A stretch of DNA of 64,000 bases from an uncultured Aquimarina sp. (GTDB lineage: Bacteria; Bacteroidota; Bacteroidia; Flavobacteriales; Flavobacteriaceae). The first letter of the stretch is position 1, and every line of letters starts with the position of its first letter. Below, one piece after another: positions 18,512-28,675 of this stretch. The DNA lies in the NCBI GenBank assembly GCA_947498775.1, contig CANMLL010000012.1, positions 140,848 through 204,847 on the forward strand, given 5' to 3'. Position numbers and translations under genes: made by a program. Under the pieces are notes generated by a model. The model did not search any database and was not told the DNA's origin. It saw nothing but the letters and a program-made list of their open reading frames with translations.

Positions 18512-19267
18512 TCAACCACCCATTTTTCTATATCGTGAAGGCGTCAGACCACATTGCTTTTTAAACACCCGTGCAAAATGCCCTGGGTCTTCAAAACCCA
18601 CCTGAAAACCGATTTGTATAATCTTATCCGAAGTCTGAGAAAGCAGTGTTTTGGCTTTTTCCATCTTGCGTCGAGTGATGTACTGATAAGGCGTTTCACC
18701 TGTGCAGTCCTTAAAGACACGGACAAAGTAAAAAGTGCTCACCTTGGCAATCTGGGACAGTTCGCAGATGGTGATGGGTCGGGCGATGTTATCGGTCACG
18801 TGGGCTTCGATACATTTCAGTTTGTAGGCAGATAGTTTGATGGCTTCATTTTTATTGTTGGCATCTTTAGTTGCAAAGAATTTTGACTTTAAAAAGCGAA
18901 TAAGGCTAATGGCCAAATTGTACAAGTGGGCCACATTTTCTTTTTCTTCTTCGCGTAGTACCTGTAACAGGTGAATGTGAAGTAGATTGGTCAGAGCGTC
19001 GGCCAAACAACCGATTTCGTGAAAACGGAATGCCCCATTTTTTTCGACCAAAAATTCCCCGAAGGCACCCTCTTTGGTGCCGAGAATCAAAGGGTATTCG
19101 CGCTGCCAATCCGTGGCGTCCTCAAAGTGAAACACCCGAGTATGGTTGGTTTTACCATTGGTGTACTGGACTTTCAGTAGCAATGGGTTGGAAGGAATAA
19201 TATATTTCAAGGGGTCAGTCGAGTCCCAGTCATTTTTTACATACAGTTGTTCTTTTAGGGTGGTCAT
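18512..19267 (-). CDS. AraC-family transcriptional regulator
   Basis: A 251-residue regulator. The C-terminal third (about 150-250) has the double helix-turn-helix of AraC proteins: ITICELSQIAKVSTFYFVRVFKDCTGETPYQYITRRKMEKAKTLL, then IIQIGFQVGFEDPGHFARVFKKQCGLTPSRYRK. The N-terminal part (IPSNPLLLKVQYTNGKTNHTRVFHFEDA) has no recognised ligand-domain motif. It lies upstream of the SOD-to-SYLF run in the same orientation and divergently from the sigma54 activator (195 bp apart), so it is a likely local controller of the detox operon. Confidence 0.9.
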   Translation of the reverse strand: MTTLKEQLYVKNDWDSTDPLKYIIPSNPLLLKVQYTNGKTNHTRVFHFEDATDWQREYPLILGTKEGAFGEFLVEKNGAFRFHEIGCLADALTNLLHIHLLQVLREEEKENVAHLYNLAISLIRFLKSKFFATKDANNKNEAIKLSAYKLKCIEAHVTDNIARPITICELSQIAKVSTFYFVRVFKDCTGETPYQYITRRKMEKAKTLLSQTSDKIIQIGFQVGFEDPGHFARVFKKQCGLTPSRYRKMGG

Positions 19268-19414
19268 ACTATGATTAGTTTTAACGATAGTATTCTATTT
19301 TAGTGCCAGATGTTATGTTTTTTTAGCCAGTCTTGCTAAATGGCAATAATGACGCTATGTTTACCAAGTTCTTTTAATGCAAGGAAAAGAAAAGCGCAAA
19401 AATCTTCTACTATT

Positions 19415-19456
19415 ATTCGTATATAAACAATAATATATATCCCAATATTCGTATAT
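19415..19456. promoter_or_regulatory. Paired direct repeats before the sigma54 activator
   Basis: The ten-base sequence ATTCGTATAT occurs at 19415-19424 and again at 19447-19456, start to start 32 bp, about three helical turns. The second copy ends 6 bp before the ATG at 19463. Such phased repeats are a plausible binding site for a dimeric regulator, perhaps autoregulation of the downstream activator or the divergent AraC protein. The repeats are seen; the function is inferred. Confidence 0.4.
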
Positions 19457-19462
19457 TGAGAT

Positions 19463-22400
19463 ATGAAAAAGGATGCTTATCAATTATTGCTTGATATCAA
19501 TTCAACTCTTGCAGCACAATGGGAGCGCGGTACACTTTTAAAGACCATTGTGGACAAGCTACAGCCTGTGTTCGGGTTTTACGACATCGGTCTGTTCGTT
19601 CTTTCTGACGATGGAAATACACTTACTGATTGGGCTACCCAAGACCCATCCATAAGTCTCTCATCGGGAAACATTTTTTTAAACCAATTGCCCACCAATG
19701 AGTACAACTATAAGAAGTCTGGTTTTGAACAAATTGCAGACCAAATATCAAAAAAAGGAAGTCCGTTAATCGTTTCCTACCAAAAGGGCTTTTTCAAAGA
19801 ATATGCTACAAAAATTGTAGGTAAAGAGGTTCTTACATATTTAATAGAGCAGGGTTATGACCAATTTCTTGTTATTGACCTGAAAAACGAAAATGGGCTT
19901 AAAGGCTTTTTGTTTCTCAACTACTTAAAAAACCAACCCATATCAAATGAATACAATACCTTGTTGAAAGCTGTTACCGACCAGCTTATCATCGCCATTA
20001 CCAACATCAAAGCTACCGAACTACTACGTGAAGAAAAACAAAAGACCGAAAAGCTACTGGAGATAACCAAAACTATAGCTCAGGTGAATGACCACAAGGA
20101 TTTGTTTCGAAGGATATACAAGAACTTAAAACCCATTTTTGGTTTTGATGATGTGGTGATTGTTGTGCGAGAAGACGCTGATACCTTACGACATCTAGTA
20201 GGTGACGCGCATAAAGATGTACGTAAACTAAGGGTATATGAAGAAAATGTAGGCAAACCCTTTTCCATCTCTAAAAGTGTTTACGAAAACATATATGGAA
20301 ATGAATCACATGAGGTCGTACGTATGTCCATCCAAAAAATGACTGAAAGGTATCCTAAGCACTGGGGAACCAAATTCGCCAAAGAGGCAGGCTATGAAGA
20401 TTGGATTTCAACGCTGTTGTATTCATCAGGAAAACCCATTGGAAACCTTGAATTTTTATCTAGGAAAAAAGGTTTTTTTAATGGATTAAATCTGTCTCTC
20501 TTTAAAAATACGGCCAATCAGTTGGCAACCGCAGTGGCCAATATTTTGGCCAATGAACAAGTACTGGAAGAAAAACAAAAGACTGAAGACCTTTTGTCCG
20601 TTACCGAAGCGATAGCCAATATCACCACCGGGCCAGAGCTGGTTCGGGCTATTTTTGATAAACTTCAAAAAGTGATTCCCTTTGATGAATCAGGATTGTT
20701 CCACCTGGATTTTGAGAACAACAAAGAACGAGACCTCATTGTAGATTACGGTTATGATGCATCAGTAGTAGGTCAAGAAATTCAGGATGCAGATGTGGTA
20801 GGCTGGTTGCCCTTGAGTGAGCTCTCAAAGGTAATGGCAAAAAAAACGGTAGCGCTTTCCGCTAAAGAACTCTACGAACAGTTTGACCATCCCCATTTTA
20901 AGTACACTAAAAAAACGCCTTTTAAGAGCATCATAGCCGGACCGCTGGAAAAAGGCAAAACCACCATCGGTCTATTCTATTTCTGGAGTAAAAAAGAAAA
21001 CGCATTTGACCACCAACAATCACTTTTCAAATCCATCTGCGACCAACTTTCTGTGGCATTGAGCAACATATTGGCTAATGAAAACATAGCAGATCGTGAA
21101 CAATTCAAGTCACTACAAGCCGGGATCTTAAGCGCTTTTGAAACGTCATTTAAACCCAAAGAAAATTTTGGGACTGTCGCCAGACTTTTTCAAGGTACCG
21201 TGCCCTTTGATATGCTGGCCTTTTCCATCTACGATGCCCAGACCAAAACGGTGGAAGGACACGGGTATCGACGGACTGGAAAAAGAGAGTACCAATACAT
21301 CGATGAAAATAACTTTCTCAACATCATCAATCTTGACCAGGAGACTTTTATCAAAAGTTGGCGAACACTGGACTATAAGGAAATCCAGTTTTTTAACGGT
21401 AAAGCTTTTTTGAAAAGTCTGGAAAAGGATGGTGTAAAAAAGATTTTGCATAAGAAAATAGGGATTCAGTCCAGTCTTATCGCCCCCATAAAACTGAATC
21501 AGCAAAGGACGCTTTTAATGACTTTTTTTAGTATGAAAAAGGAAAGCTACACTGCTGCCCATAGCGATTTGGTTGAGAAGATAGTGCCATCCATACGGCT
21601 GGCAATGGACCGAATCTTGGCCTATCGGGATATCAAAGGGCTCAATGAGCGCCTTAAACAGGAAAAAGACTATTTGGAGGAAGAGCTGAAGACGAATTAC
21701 AACCTACACAAGATAGTAGGCTCTAGCGATGCTATACAACAGGTGTTTGCCAAAATAGATATAGTAAAAAATACCGATACCACCGTACTGCTCACAGGTG
21801 AGACCGGCACTGGAAAGGAGTTGGTTGCTAGAGCGCTACATGAGGCCTCTACTCGTAAAGTCAAAACCCTGGTCAAGGTCAACTGTGCCACCTTGCCCAA
21901 AGAATTGGTAGAATCTGAACTTTTTGGTCACGAAAAAGGCGCATTCACGGGTGCATTACAACAACGTATCGGTAAGTTTGAACTGGCACACGGTGGCACC
22001 ATATTCCTGGATGAGATCGGCGAGTTGCCTTTAGAACTTCAGTCCAAATTGCTAAGGGTCATTCAGGAAAAAGAGTTTGAACGGCTAGGGGGCAATAAGG
22101 TGATAAAAACGGATGCCCGGATCATCGCAGCTACCAACCGAGACCTGGAAAACGAAGTGGCTGAGGGCAACTTCCGTTCTGACCTTTATTTCAGGTTGAG
22201 CGTGTTCCCTATTCACTTGCCCCCACTACGAGAGCGGCAAGAAGATGTCGAAGAACTGGCCTATCATTTCCTGAAAAAATACAACCAAAAAGTGGGCAGG
22301 AAGATTAAGAAAATAAGCAATGAGGACCTAAAACAGATTAAAAAATATCCTTGGCCAGGAAACGTACGCGAATTGGAACACGTTATAGAACGTTCCGTAC

Positions 22401-22657
22401 TGCTCTCTAAAGGCAGCACTTTACAATTGGCATTAGGTACGGCACCAGGACCCTCAAAAATCGAATCAACCGTCTTTGAGCCTCAAACAATGCAGGAAGC
22501 CGAGACCAGCTTATTGCTCAACACCCTAAAATACTGTAATGGCAAAATAAGAGGCGAAGGTGGTGCAGCGGAATTGCTAGATATGCCACCTACCACATTG
22601 GAATACCGCATCAAACGTGCAGGAATTCAAAAGAAGCATATAGTTAAGAAAAATTAA
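19463..22657 (+). CDS. Multi-GAF sigma54-dependent transcriptional activator
   Basis: A 1064-residue cytoplasmic regulator of the FhlA/NorR layout. Four GAF-like sensory domains can be traced at about 5-175, 190-360, 370-540 and 550-720; each opens with a similar helix ([34 protein letters not shown]). A coiled linker near 725-750 leads to the AAA+ domain with Walker A GETGTGKE (about 779), the sigma54-contact loop GAFTGA (about 826) and an R-finger region. A Fis-type HTH follows (about 1015-1055, [23 protein letters not shown]). It would activate RpoN promoters after sensing a small ligand. No convincing -24/-12 site was found by eye nearby, so targets are open. It is the only plus-strand gene of the left island and converges on the next small gene. 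Confidence 0.92.
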   Translation: MKKDAYQLLLDINSTLAAQWERGTLLKTIVDKLQPVFGFYDIGLFVLSDDGNTLTDWATQDPSISLSSGNIFLNQLPTNEYNYKKSGFEQIADQISKKGSPLIVSYQKGFFKEYATKIVGKEVLTYLIEQGYDQFLVIDLKNENGLKGFLFLNYLKNQPISNEYNTLLKAVTDQLIIAITNIKATELLREEKQKTEKLLEITKTIAQVNDHKDLFRRIYKNLKPIFGFDDVVIVVREDADTLRHLVGDAHKDVRKLRVYEENVGKPFSISKSVYENIYGNESHEVVRMSIQKMTERYPKHWGTKFAKEAGYEDWISTLLYSSGKPIGNLEFLSRKKGFFNGLNLSLFKNTANQLATAVANILANEQVLEEKQKTEDLLSVTEAIANITTGPELVRAIFDKLQKVIPFDESGLFHLDFENNKERDLIVDYGYDASVVGQEIQDADVVGWLPLSELSKVMAKKTVALSAKELYEQFDHPHFKYTKKTPFKSIIAGPLEKGKTTIGLFYFWSKKENAFDHQQSLFKSICDQLSVALSNILANENIADREQFKSLQAGILSAFETSFKPKENFGTVARLFQGTVPFDMLAFSIYDAQTKTVEGHGYRRTGKREYQYIDENNFLNIINLDQETFIKSWRTLDYKEIQFFNGKAFLKSLEKDGVKKILHKKIGIQSSLIAPIKLNQQRTLLMTFFSMKKESYTAAHSDLVEKIVPSIRLAMDRILAYRDIKGLNERLKQEKDYLEEELKTNYNLHKIVGSSDAIQQVFAKIDIVKNTDTTVLLTGETGTGKELVARALHEASTRKVKTLVKVNCATLPKELVESELFGHEKGAFTGALQQRIGKFELAHGGTIFLDEIGELPLELQSKLLRVIQEKEFERLGGNKVIKTDARIIAATNRDLENEVAEGNFRSDLYFRLSVFPIHLPPLRERQEDVEELAYHFLKKYNQKVGRKIKKISNEDLKQIKKYPWPGNVRELEHVIERSVLLSKGSTLQLALGTAPGPSKIESTVFEPQTMQEAETSLLLNTLKYCNGKIRGEGGAAELLDMPPTTLEYRIKRAGIQKKHIVKKN

Positions 22658-22680
22658 GAATTTAGATAAAATATGCTGAG

Positions 22681-23046
22681 TTAAAAACCGAAGAGATGCT
22701 TTACCTCATTCCAAAACGAATGAAAATGAGCATCATACTTTTCAAGTTCTTTATTGTAAACATCAATCTCTTGCTGGTCAAAAAATATTTGAGCATCGTA
22801 ATGTACCGCCTTTATGATGTCTTCCGCATAATCAATCCCGAAAGTTTTTAGCTCTTTAGTCATTCGCCTTATTGCGTTTTGGTTGATTTTCCAACGCTGT
22901 GGTTTCTGCTCTTGTCTTGACAGGTAATGCTGCTCGGCGAATAATTGAAACAGTTCATTGTAATAATTACCAATACTACCATAAAGAGACTCAATTTCTT
23001 CCTTTATGGACTTCGGTTGCTTTTCGAGCATTTGCTTACCTGTCAT
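22681..23046 (-). CDS. Uncharacterised helical protein
   Basis: A 121-residue soluble, mainly helical protein with many Gln, Glu, Lys and aromatic residues (YNELFQLFAEQHYLSRQEQKPQRWKINQ). No signal peptide, membrane helix or known catalytic motif is visible. It lies 17 bp downstream of yceI in the same direction, so it is probably co-transcribed with it, and its stop is 23 bp from the stop of the sigma54 activator. I do not recognise the family. Confidence 0.6.
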   Translation of the reverse strand: MTGKQMLEKQPKSIKEEIESLYGSIGNYYNELFQLFAEQHYLSRQEQKPQRWKINQNAIRRMTKELKTFGIDYAEDIIKAVHYDAQIFFDQQEIDVYNKELEKYDAHFHSFWNEVKHLFGF

Positions 23047-23063
23047 TTTGATAGTATGGTATT

Positions 23064-23588
23064 TTATTGCTCTTTTACCAATTGCAGGTCAATAACCAGT
23101 TTTACGGTATCACTTACCACTACCTTGCCTGCTTCCGTAACACCATTCCAGGTGAGGCCAAAATTCTTTCGATTGATTTCGCCACGCATCTCAAAACCTG
23201 CTTTGGCGTTACCAAAGTTATCTTCTACAATACCGTTGAACTCGGCTTGTAGAATAACTGGCTTAGAGTTTCCTTTGATGGTCAAATCACCTTCAAGTGT
23301 GCTACCGTCAAATGCCTTTGACTGAAATTGAATATTGGGATACTTTTCGGCGTCAAAAAAGTCTGCCGATTTTAGATGAGCATCACGTTGGTCGTTGTTG
23401 GTGTGGATGGTACTGACCTTTGCCGTAAAGGAAAATACGGCATTTTGAAAGCTATCATCTTCAGCTTCTACCGCGCCCTCAAATTCACCAAAAACACCAC
23501 TCACGTTGCTAATCATCATATGCCTGACCTTAAAGCCGATATCGGTATGGGCAGGGTCTATTTTCCAAAGGGTTGTTGTTTCATTCAT
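23064..23588 (-). CDS. YceI family lipocalin-like protein
   Basis: A 174-residue YceI domain: WKIDPAHTDIGFKVRHMMISNVSGVFGEFEGAVE opens the barrel, FSAKVSTIHTNNDQRDAHLKSADFFDAEKYP is the diagnostic central motif, and the protein ends with the usual DTVKLVIDLQL strand. YceI proteins bind polyisoprenoid lipids such as quinone precursors. Many are periplasmic, but this one lacks a visible signal peptide, so a cytosolic form is likely. The gene is adjacent to pirin, a frequent pairing in stress or quinone-related loci. Confidence 0.92.
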   Translation of the reverse strand: MNETTTLWKIDPAHTDIGFKVRHMMISNVSGVFGEFEGAVEAEDDSFQNAVFSFTAKVSTIHTNNDQRDAHLKSADFFDAEKYPNIQFQSKAFDGSTLEGDLTIKGNSKPVILQAEFNGIVEDNFGNAKAGFEMRGEINRKNFGLTWNGVTEAGKVVVSDTVKLVIDLQLVKEQ

Positions 23589-23704
23589 TGATTTTTTTTT
23601 TTGATTATAGCTTCTGAAAATAAAGCTAGGAACAATTGCGAACTGGACGAAAATTGCTCAACCTGAAAGAAGTTGTGGTTTTGTGATGATAGTCTGATAC
23701 CTGC

Positions 23705-24535
23705 TTAAGAAGGTAGCGGTTTAAGAACACCCATTTCACCCCGAGCATATCGTTTTTTTGTTTCTTCCAACTGTTCTTGGGTGGTCATCACATAAGGCCC
23801 ACCATATACAATAGGCTCATTGTGCGGCTTTCCCGAAGCGTACATAACATTGGCAGAGCTGTCTTTGGTTCTAATCTTTACTGTTGAACCGCCTTCTTCA
23901 AACAGCAAAAGGTTTTTTGGTTCGGCTTCAGTCTCGTCAACCAGTATGTTTCCCGAAACGATAAAAGCAAATGTCATCTCTTCGCTTGGTAATTCAATTT
24001 CAGAATTCGGGTTCAGATAAATATCTAGTAATGTTACAGGCGTGACCATTTTTACATTAGCATCTACACCATCAAAAGTGCCGTGTATCACTCGTACTTT
24101 TGCACCATCTTTTTGTACCTCAGGAATTTCTTTCGCGGAAGTGTGAAGCGCCTTAGGCTCAACCAATCTGTCTTTGTCAGAATGGTTTATCCAAATCTGA
24201 AACCCGTGGCTTTCCACGCCATTCGTCTGGGGTACTTCGTCGTGTTGAATGCCGATTCCCGCTTGAGTGATGTGTACACCACCCGGTTCAATGATACTGT
24301 GGTCGCCAAAACTGTCGCGGTTAATAAATCCGTTTTCACTATCCGGATGCATATAGGTCATCACCGAAACCCCAGCGTGAGGATGTGGGCCAAATATTGG
24401 TCTGCTCATATAATATTCGGTGAATGCTAAATAAGGTTCAATGGGCACTTCGTTGTTGAAATAATTTAGTGCCTTGAAGCCCTGGGACACATTTTCAAAG
24501 GATTTTTTATATATCTGTTTTAATTTTTTCTGCAT
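23705..24535 (-). CDS. Pirin family cupin protein
   Basis: A bicupin of about 276 residues. The N-terminal cupin holds the metal-binding pattern FGPHPHAGVSVMTYM (about residue 47) followed by GGVHITQAGIGIQHDEVPQ (about 87-105), the pirin signature. The frame can be extended to a GTG at 24580, but the ATG at 24535 (MQKKLKQIY) gives the normal N-terminus. Bacterial pirins such as YhhW can have quercetin 2,3-dioxygenase activity, otherwise a redox-sensing role. With tyrosinase and an extradiol-like enzyme elsewhere, it adds to the aromatic/quinone theme. Confidence 0.9.
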   Translation of the reverse strand: MQKKLKQIYKKSFENVSQGFKALNYFNNEVPIEPYLAFTEYYMSRPIFGPHPHAGVSVMTYMHPDSENGFINRDSFGDHSIIEPGGVHITQAGIGIQHDEVPQTNGVESHGFQIWINHSDKDRLVEPKALHTSAKEIPEVQKDGAKVRVIHGTFDGVDANVKMVTPVTLLDIYLNPNSEIELPSEEMTFAFIVSGNILVDETEAEPKNLLLFEEGGSTVKIRTKDSSANVMYASGKPHNEPIVYGGPYVMTTQEQLEETKKRYARGEMGVLKPLPS

Positions 24536-24668
24536 AGAATTTATGGATTGCTGATTGCCACTTAATTTAAACAAAATCACATTCTAAATACTATACAGAA
24601 GTTGCCCAACTGGGATATTTTTGTGCTAAAAATTCACGATACTATCTAAAGCTTTCTTATGGATAAAA

Positions 24669-25889
24669 TTAGCCTATTTTCATCCTCAGAAGTGCCATAT
24701 CCTCACTTACCTTTTTTTCCACTACCCTAGCATAAATTTGAGTTGTGGTCAGTTTCGTATGACCTAACAATTTGGAAACTGTTTCAATGGGAACACCGTT
24801 GCTCAAAGTTACAGTAGTGGCAAAAGTATGCCGTGCCATATGAAAAGTGAGATTCTTTTTCAAACCACATAAATCTGCAATTTCTTTTAAATAGCTATTT
24901 AATTTTTGATTTGATAGTTTGGGCAAAAGGCTTCCGTAATGAACAGTCCTTGGGTGGTCTCGATATTTTTCAATCAGTGTAAAAGCCTTGGGCAAAAGTG
25001 GTATTTTTATGGGTATGCCTGTTTTAAGCCTTTCTGACATAATCCAAAATTTACCATCTATTCCTAATCTGATATTTGAGGGTGTAAGATTTATTATGTC
25101 AATATATGAGATACCTGTATAACAGCTAAAAACAAAAATATCCTTGACTACAATTAATCTCTGAAGATTGGATGTCAAGTTCTCTATAGATTCCAACTCG
25201 TCTGCAGTTAGAAATTCCCGTTCTTTCTTCTCTGTCTTGATTTTAAAATTGGCAAAAGGGTCTCTATTCATCCATTCCATTCGATATGCTAAAGTGGCCA
25301 TTCGTTTCAGACGTTTAATATGCTTCATAGCAGTATTATTACCCATTGGGCTTTGACCATTTGCAGGCACGTTGGACCTCAAAAAACTTTCAAAACCTAT
25401 TACAAATTCAAAACTCAAATCATTGAGGCTAATATCCGCTTTTTCATATTCAGATAATATATAGGATAACATATAACGCTGACTGGTCTTGTAGTGTCCA
25501 AGCGTGTTTGGGTGCAATTTATGCTGCATCTTTTCATTGTAGTAATCAATTAGGCCTTGAAAAGAGTAATTCTTTTCTGATTCGCCCAGAAACTCTTCTT
25601 TCAAATTATGAACATCGAAGGGTCTGTCTTAGGAAATACGTTGTTCGTATATCTTGTGAATTTTTGCCTGAGCATTGTTCAGATAAATGTTCAAATTCTT
25701 TGAAACTTTACCTGAACCGTTTGCCCGTTAGGTTTTAAAATTCCAAGTGTCAACATCAACTTTTCGTTTTAAACTTATGTTGACACGTTCACCATTTAGG
25801 GTCAATCTCAAATAGAGATTCGTTTGATTATTTACCGCACGACAAGCATATATCCAGAACAGAATAGAGAATGTTGATTAAGTACGCAT
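24669..25889 (-). pseudogene. Tyrosine recombinase (CTnDOT-type integrase) with three in-frame stops
   Basis: From the ATG at 25889 one continuous frame of 406 codons encodes a Bacteroidetes tyrosine recombinase, but TAA codons interrupt it at codons 4 (25880-25878), 54 (25730-25728) and 87 (25631-25629). Between the stops the arm-binding domain is still readable (LYLRLTLNGERVNISLKRKVDVD, NAQAKIHKIYEQ). The core-binding and catalytic parts (from about 25604 leftward) are intact, with HMARHTFATT (H-x2-R), LLGHTKLTTTQIYAR and the nucleophilic Tyr. The usual first Arg is replaced by Ser (TGISYIDI), a change also known in IntDOT. All three interruptions are single substitutions without frameshift. 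As written, only a truncated catalytic fragment could be made from a TTG at 25604. Confidence 0.85.
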
Positions 25890-26181
25890 AGTTGTCGTCT
25901 TTAATGGTTAAACATCGGTAGACGAAATTCAAATCAACTATACTAATTTTCAGTAAGTTACATTAATCTATCAACATTTTTGATCTTTAAAGTGATATGT
26001 TGACTATTTGTGACCTTTTAGATGCAAATGATATCAAATTATATGATTGCCCTAAAACTATAAAATCTTTCAAATCATAGGATTTACAAGGTTTTGCGAC
26101 TTTTTGAAATTTCTTTAAGCGGTCTTTACTAATTTGCAGGAAAATATACTTATAGCACTAGTGGCAAAGACAGATTGAGAC

Positions 26182-26364
26182 TTGATTAATTTGGAGAAAG
26201 GTGAATTTGATGAGGATCAAGCAGTCAAATTGGTTCTTAAAATAATGGAGTCATTCACAAATGGAGGTCTTATCCTTATTAAAGAAAAGTTGGAGGAAAA
26301 CCCGAAATATTTTTTACAGCCGACTTCATTTTTAAATTTGATTTTAGAAAGAAATATTGCATAA
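26182..26364 (+). CDS. Possible short acidic protein or gene remnant
   Basis: A 60-codon frame beginning at TTG and reading INLEKGEFDEDQAVKLVLKIMESF. Upstream in the same frame after one TGA is VAKTD, so an older start may have been lost. No family is recognised. It lies between the broken integrase and the transfer genes, where small accessory or regulatory ORFs are common. The 290 bp between the integrase start and this frame hold nothing else I can identify. Confidence 0.3.
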   Translation: MINLEKGEFDEDQAVKLVLKIMESFTNGGLILIKEKLEENPKYFLQPTSFLNLILERNIA

Positions 26365-26450
26365 TATGTCGCTATTATGAATAAAGGTATTTTACTGAGT
26401 TTAAGAGGTATAAATGGCTACCTTGAAATTAAGTTTTAATATAGTTCCCT

Positions 26451-26816
26451 TTAAAAAGGCCCCTTATCCCTCGGTCCATTGTGGGTAACCTTCCATCGGC
26501 CATCTTCTTGGACCAATTTAAAAACGCCAGGCTTAGGGTCGTAGGCAGTTGAATATTTGACCCAAGCGACTTCGCCTTCCATTGCTTCATCTACAATAGC
26601 GAACTCAGAATCTGAGTCCGCATCTTGGGCAAACATATTTTGAATGCTCGATAGATTGGCATAACCCTCGGCTGTTGTATGTTTTTTAAGGGTAGCTTTA
26701 TCACCGTGACAGAAACTTTCGGCCACCACCTTTGCAGTTTCTGCAGGTGTCGTGGTTTTGCTTTCAGCACAGGAAACGAATATAAATACTAGGCTGCAAA
26801 TGACAAATCTTTTCAT
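26451..26816 (-). CDS. Small lipoprotein, DUF4878/NTF2-like
   Basis: A 121-residue lipoprotein: the signal sequence MKRFVICSLVFIFVSCAES has a clear lipobox with Cys at 16. The mature part (ETAKVVAESFCHGDKATLKKHTTAE, then GEVAWVKYSTAYDPKPGVFKLVQEDGRWKV) matches the compact NTF2-like fold of DUF4878 lipoproteins. It is 6 bp after traN and is probably the last gene of the transfer operon. In Bacteroidetes elements small lipoproteins near traN may act in the outer membrane part of the channel or in entry exclusion. That role is speculative. Confidence 0.65.
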   Translation of the reverse strand: MKRFVICSLVFIFVSCAESKTTTPAETAKVVAESFCHGDKATLKKHTTAEGYANLSSIQNMFAQDADSDSEFAIVDEAMEGEVAWVKYSTAYDPKPGVFKLVQEDGRWKVTHNGPRDKGPF

Positions 26817-26822
26817 AATTCT

Positions 26823-27683
26823 CTAATTTGGGTTATTGATATGTCGATGTGACAGCTTTAGCTTTATATCCCGCTCACCATCCTTTTCGTTCAGCTCTAC
26901 CATCACTCTACGGTCGTTGGAAAGTGAAAATTTTGGTAGCACATAAACCATTCTAACCCTTTTGCCTTCCTTAACCTTATCTGGAAGATTATATCTAATT
27001 ACGGGCTCTTTATAGATGCGTTGGACAGACTTCCGTTTTCCTTTTTGTTCTGTTTCTATATAGACTTTTAAAAAGTTAAGGTCATAATCCAACGATGATT
27101 TATTGTTGACTTCAAGGACAACATAAAGTTCTTCCTTATCAAAAACGATACGTTCAACACTTAAAACTACCGAAGCTTTACTTTTACTCTTCAGCGATTT
27201 TCGCCGTTTCCTTTCAAGGAGATAAGCGCCGAATTTCTGGTAATAATAATTGCGATTATCTATTTGCTTTTCCGAACCGGCAATGGCCGTTGAATCTTTT
27301 GCCAACGGCTTTTCGTTACCAATACTATGGGCTAACGGTATAAAATAGTTGAGCTTTGAAAGCTGTTTTCTATACTTTACAATATACGAAAAAATTGCAC
27401 CATTTCTATTGACTACCAGCAGATTACTTTCTTTCCCAGGCTTTGCCTGAAGCAAGCCAAAGTACTGTTCTTTTTCACGATTATAACTGAAGACAAAGTT
27501 ATCCGAACCGGTTATGCCCTGGCGAATGGGTTCTGGAAAAAAGAGTGCCACGTTTTTGCTATCGTTTGCATAAATCGTATCCAAGGCTCGGATAGATTGT
27601 GAGTGCGCTGAAGCCTGTGCCGAGCATAGTCGAGGTGCGAAAGCACAACTTATACTTAGCAGCAAGATGATATAATTTTTCAT
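26823..27683 (-). CDS. traN: Conjugative transposon protein TraN
   Basis: An exported protein of about 286 residues; the signal peptide starts at MKNYIILLLSISCAFA (an upstream in-frame start at 27707 is less likely). Typical TraN features are the IYANDSKNVALFFPEPIRQGITGSDNFVFSYNRE region, then a middle linker and a C-terminal beta domain (SLDYDLNFLKVYIETEQKGKRKSVQ). TraN (DUF4138) is a VirB9-like outer membrane or periplasmic component of Bacteroidetes type IV secretion. It follows traM with a 31 bp gap. Confidence 0.85.
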   Translation of the reverse strand: MKNYIILLLSISCAFAPRLCSAQASAHSQSIRALDTIYANDSKNVALFFPEPIRQGITGSDNFVFSYNREKEQYFGLLQAKPGKESNLLVVNRNGAIFSYIVKYRKQLSKLNYFIPLAHSIGNEKPLAKDSTAIAGSEKQIDNRNYYYQKFGAYLLERKRRKSLKSKSKASVVLSVERIVFDKEELYVVLEVNNKSSLDYDLNFLKVYIETEQKGKRKSVQRIYKEPVIRYNLPDKVKEGKRVRMVYVLPKFSLSNDRRVMVELNEKDGERDIKLKLSHRHINNPN

Positions 27684-27714
27684 AAGATTGAGTTTATAAA
27701 TTCCCATATCGGGT

Positions 27715-28644
27715 CTATAATTTTGGTTTTAGGATGAGCCTATAGTTGTTCAGTACGGTCACTTTGACCCTTCGGTTGTTTCTTCTGAACACCTGTGTCA
27801 ATCCGCTCACTTGAGGAACCGTAGGAATATTGATGTCACCGATTACATCGTCAAGTACTTCCCGGGTAGCTTCGGCCCTGAAATTATGTTCCACGTAAAT
27901 ACCTTCACTGCCATCCTGCAAATCGAAAGCCTTGAGCTTCGTGGGATGATGGTTTATATTTTCAATCTCAATAAGGGCCCGGTTGGGCTGAAAGCTGATG
28001 AAGCCAAATACAAGTGTGTTTTTTGGCATTGCTTTACTGTTTATCATTGCAGCTTTGGTAAGACGCATCCGCAATCTAGTGTTGGCCTGTACCACTTGGT
28101 CACCATCCACCACCACGTAAATGGTTTCATCAGTCTGGCCAATGATGGAGGACTCGTTTGTTTTAGGCGAAGCAGCGAAAAATAGTTGATGTTCAAGTCC
28201 CAGTTCCTTGGCTTGAATTTTTTGTTCACGAAGCGCTTCGGAAGAATCGATTTTAACAAAGTCATCCTGTCCAGGTGCTCTGCGACCAATATTTCTATTC
28301 CCTGCCGTGGAATATCGAATCTTGCCAGCATCATAAATGCTATCCACAATACGGCGTTTATTGAGTTCTGGCAGGTCAGGATTATATAGTCCCGTGGAAT
28401 CCAACAGCTTTTCATCGTAAATACTGGGTGCATTGGTTTCCCTAACTTCTTTGAGGTCGTTAATTGCATCCAGTTTGGAATCATATTCCTTTTGGTCTTC
28501 TTCTAAATCCGGAACCAAGGTTTGTTTTAAGTTCTCGTTTTTGCTTTCATCATCGCCCATTACCATCATTGAGTATGATATGAGAAAAATGAAGATGACG
28601 GCCAGCACGGCAGCGAATACGATTTTGTTTTTTTCTACTTTCAT
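27715..28644 (-). CDS. traM: Conjugative transposon protein TraM
   Basis: A 309-residue protein with one N-terminal membrane helix (KIVFAAVLAVIFIFLISYSMMV), a charged periplasmic linker, and a C-terminal VirB10-like domain (VVDGDQVVQANTRLRMRLTKAAMINSKAMPKNTLVFGF). TraM bridges inner and outer membranes in the Bacteroidetes T4SS. It is shorter than CTnDOT TraM (over 400 residues), the difference lying in the linker. It is 31 bp downstream of traK. No traL is seen between them. Confidence 0.85.
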   Translation of the reverse strand: MKVEKNKIVFAAVLAVIFIFLISYSMMVMGDDESKNENLKQTLVPDLEEDQKEYDSKLDAINDLKEVRETNAPSIYDEKLLDSTGLYNPDLPELNKRRIVDSIYDAGKIRYSTAGNRNIGRRAPGQDDFVKIDSSEALREQKIQAKELGLEHQLFFAASPKTNESSIIGQTDETIYVVVDGDQVVQANTRLRMRLTKAAMINSKAMPKNTLVFGFISFQPNRALIEIENINHHPTKLKAFDLQDGSEGIYVEHNFRAEATREVLDDVIGDINIPTVPQVSGLTQVFRRNNRRVKVTVLNNYRLILKPKL

Positions 28645-28675
28645 AAGAGTGAGTTTTTTAATGCCGATTGTCGGC

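Noticed and set aside
19268..19462. Search for sigma54 -24/-12 promoter near the activator
   Set aside because: TGGCAC occurs on the minus strand, but no TTGC is at the required spacing, so no site is claimed.
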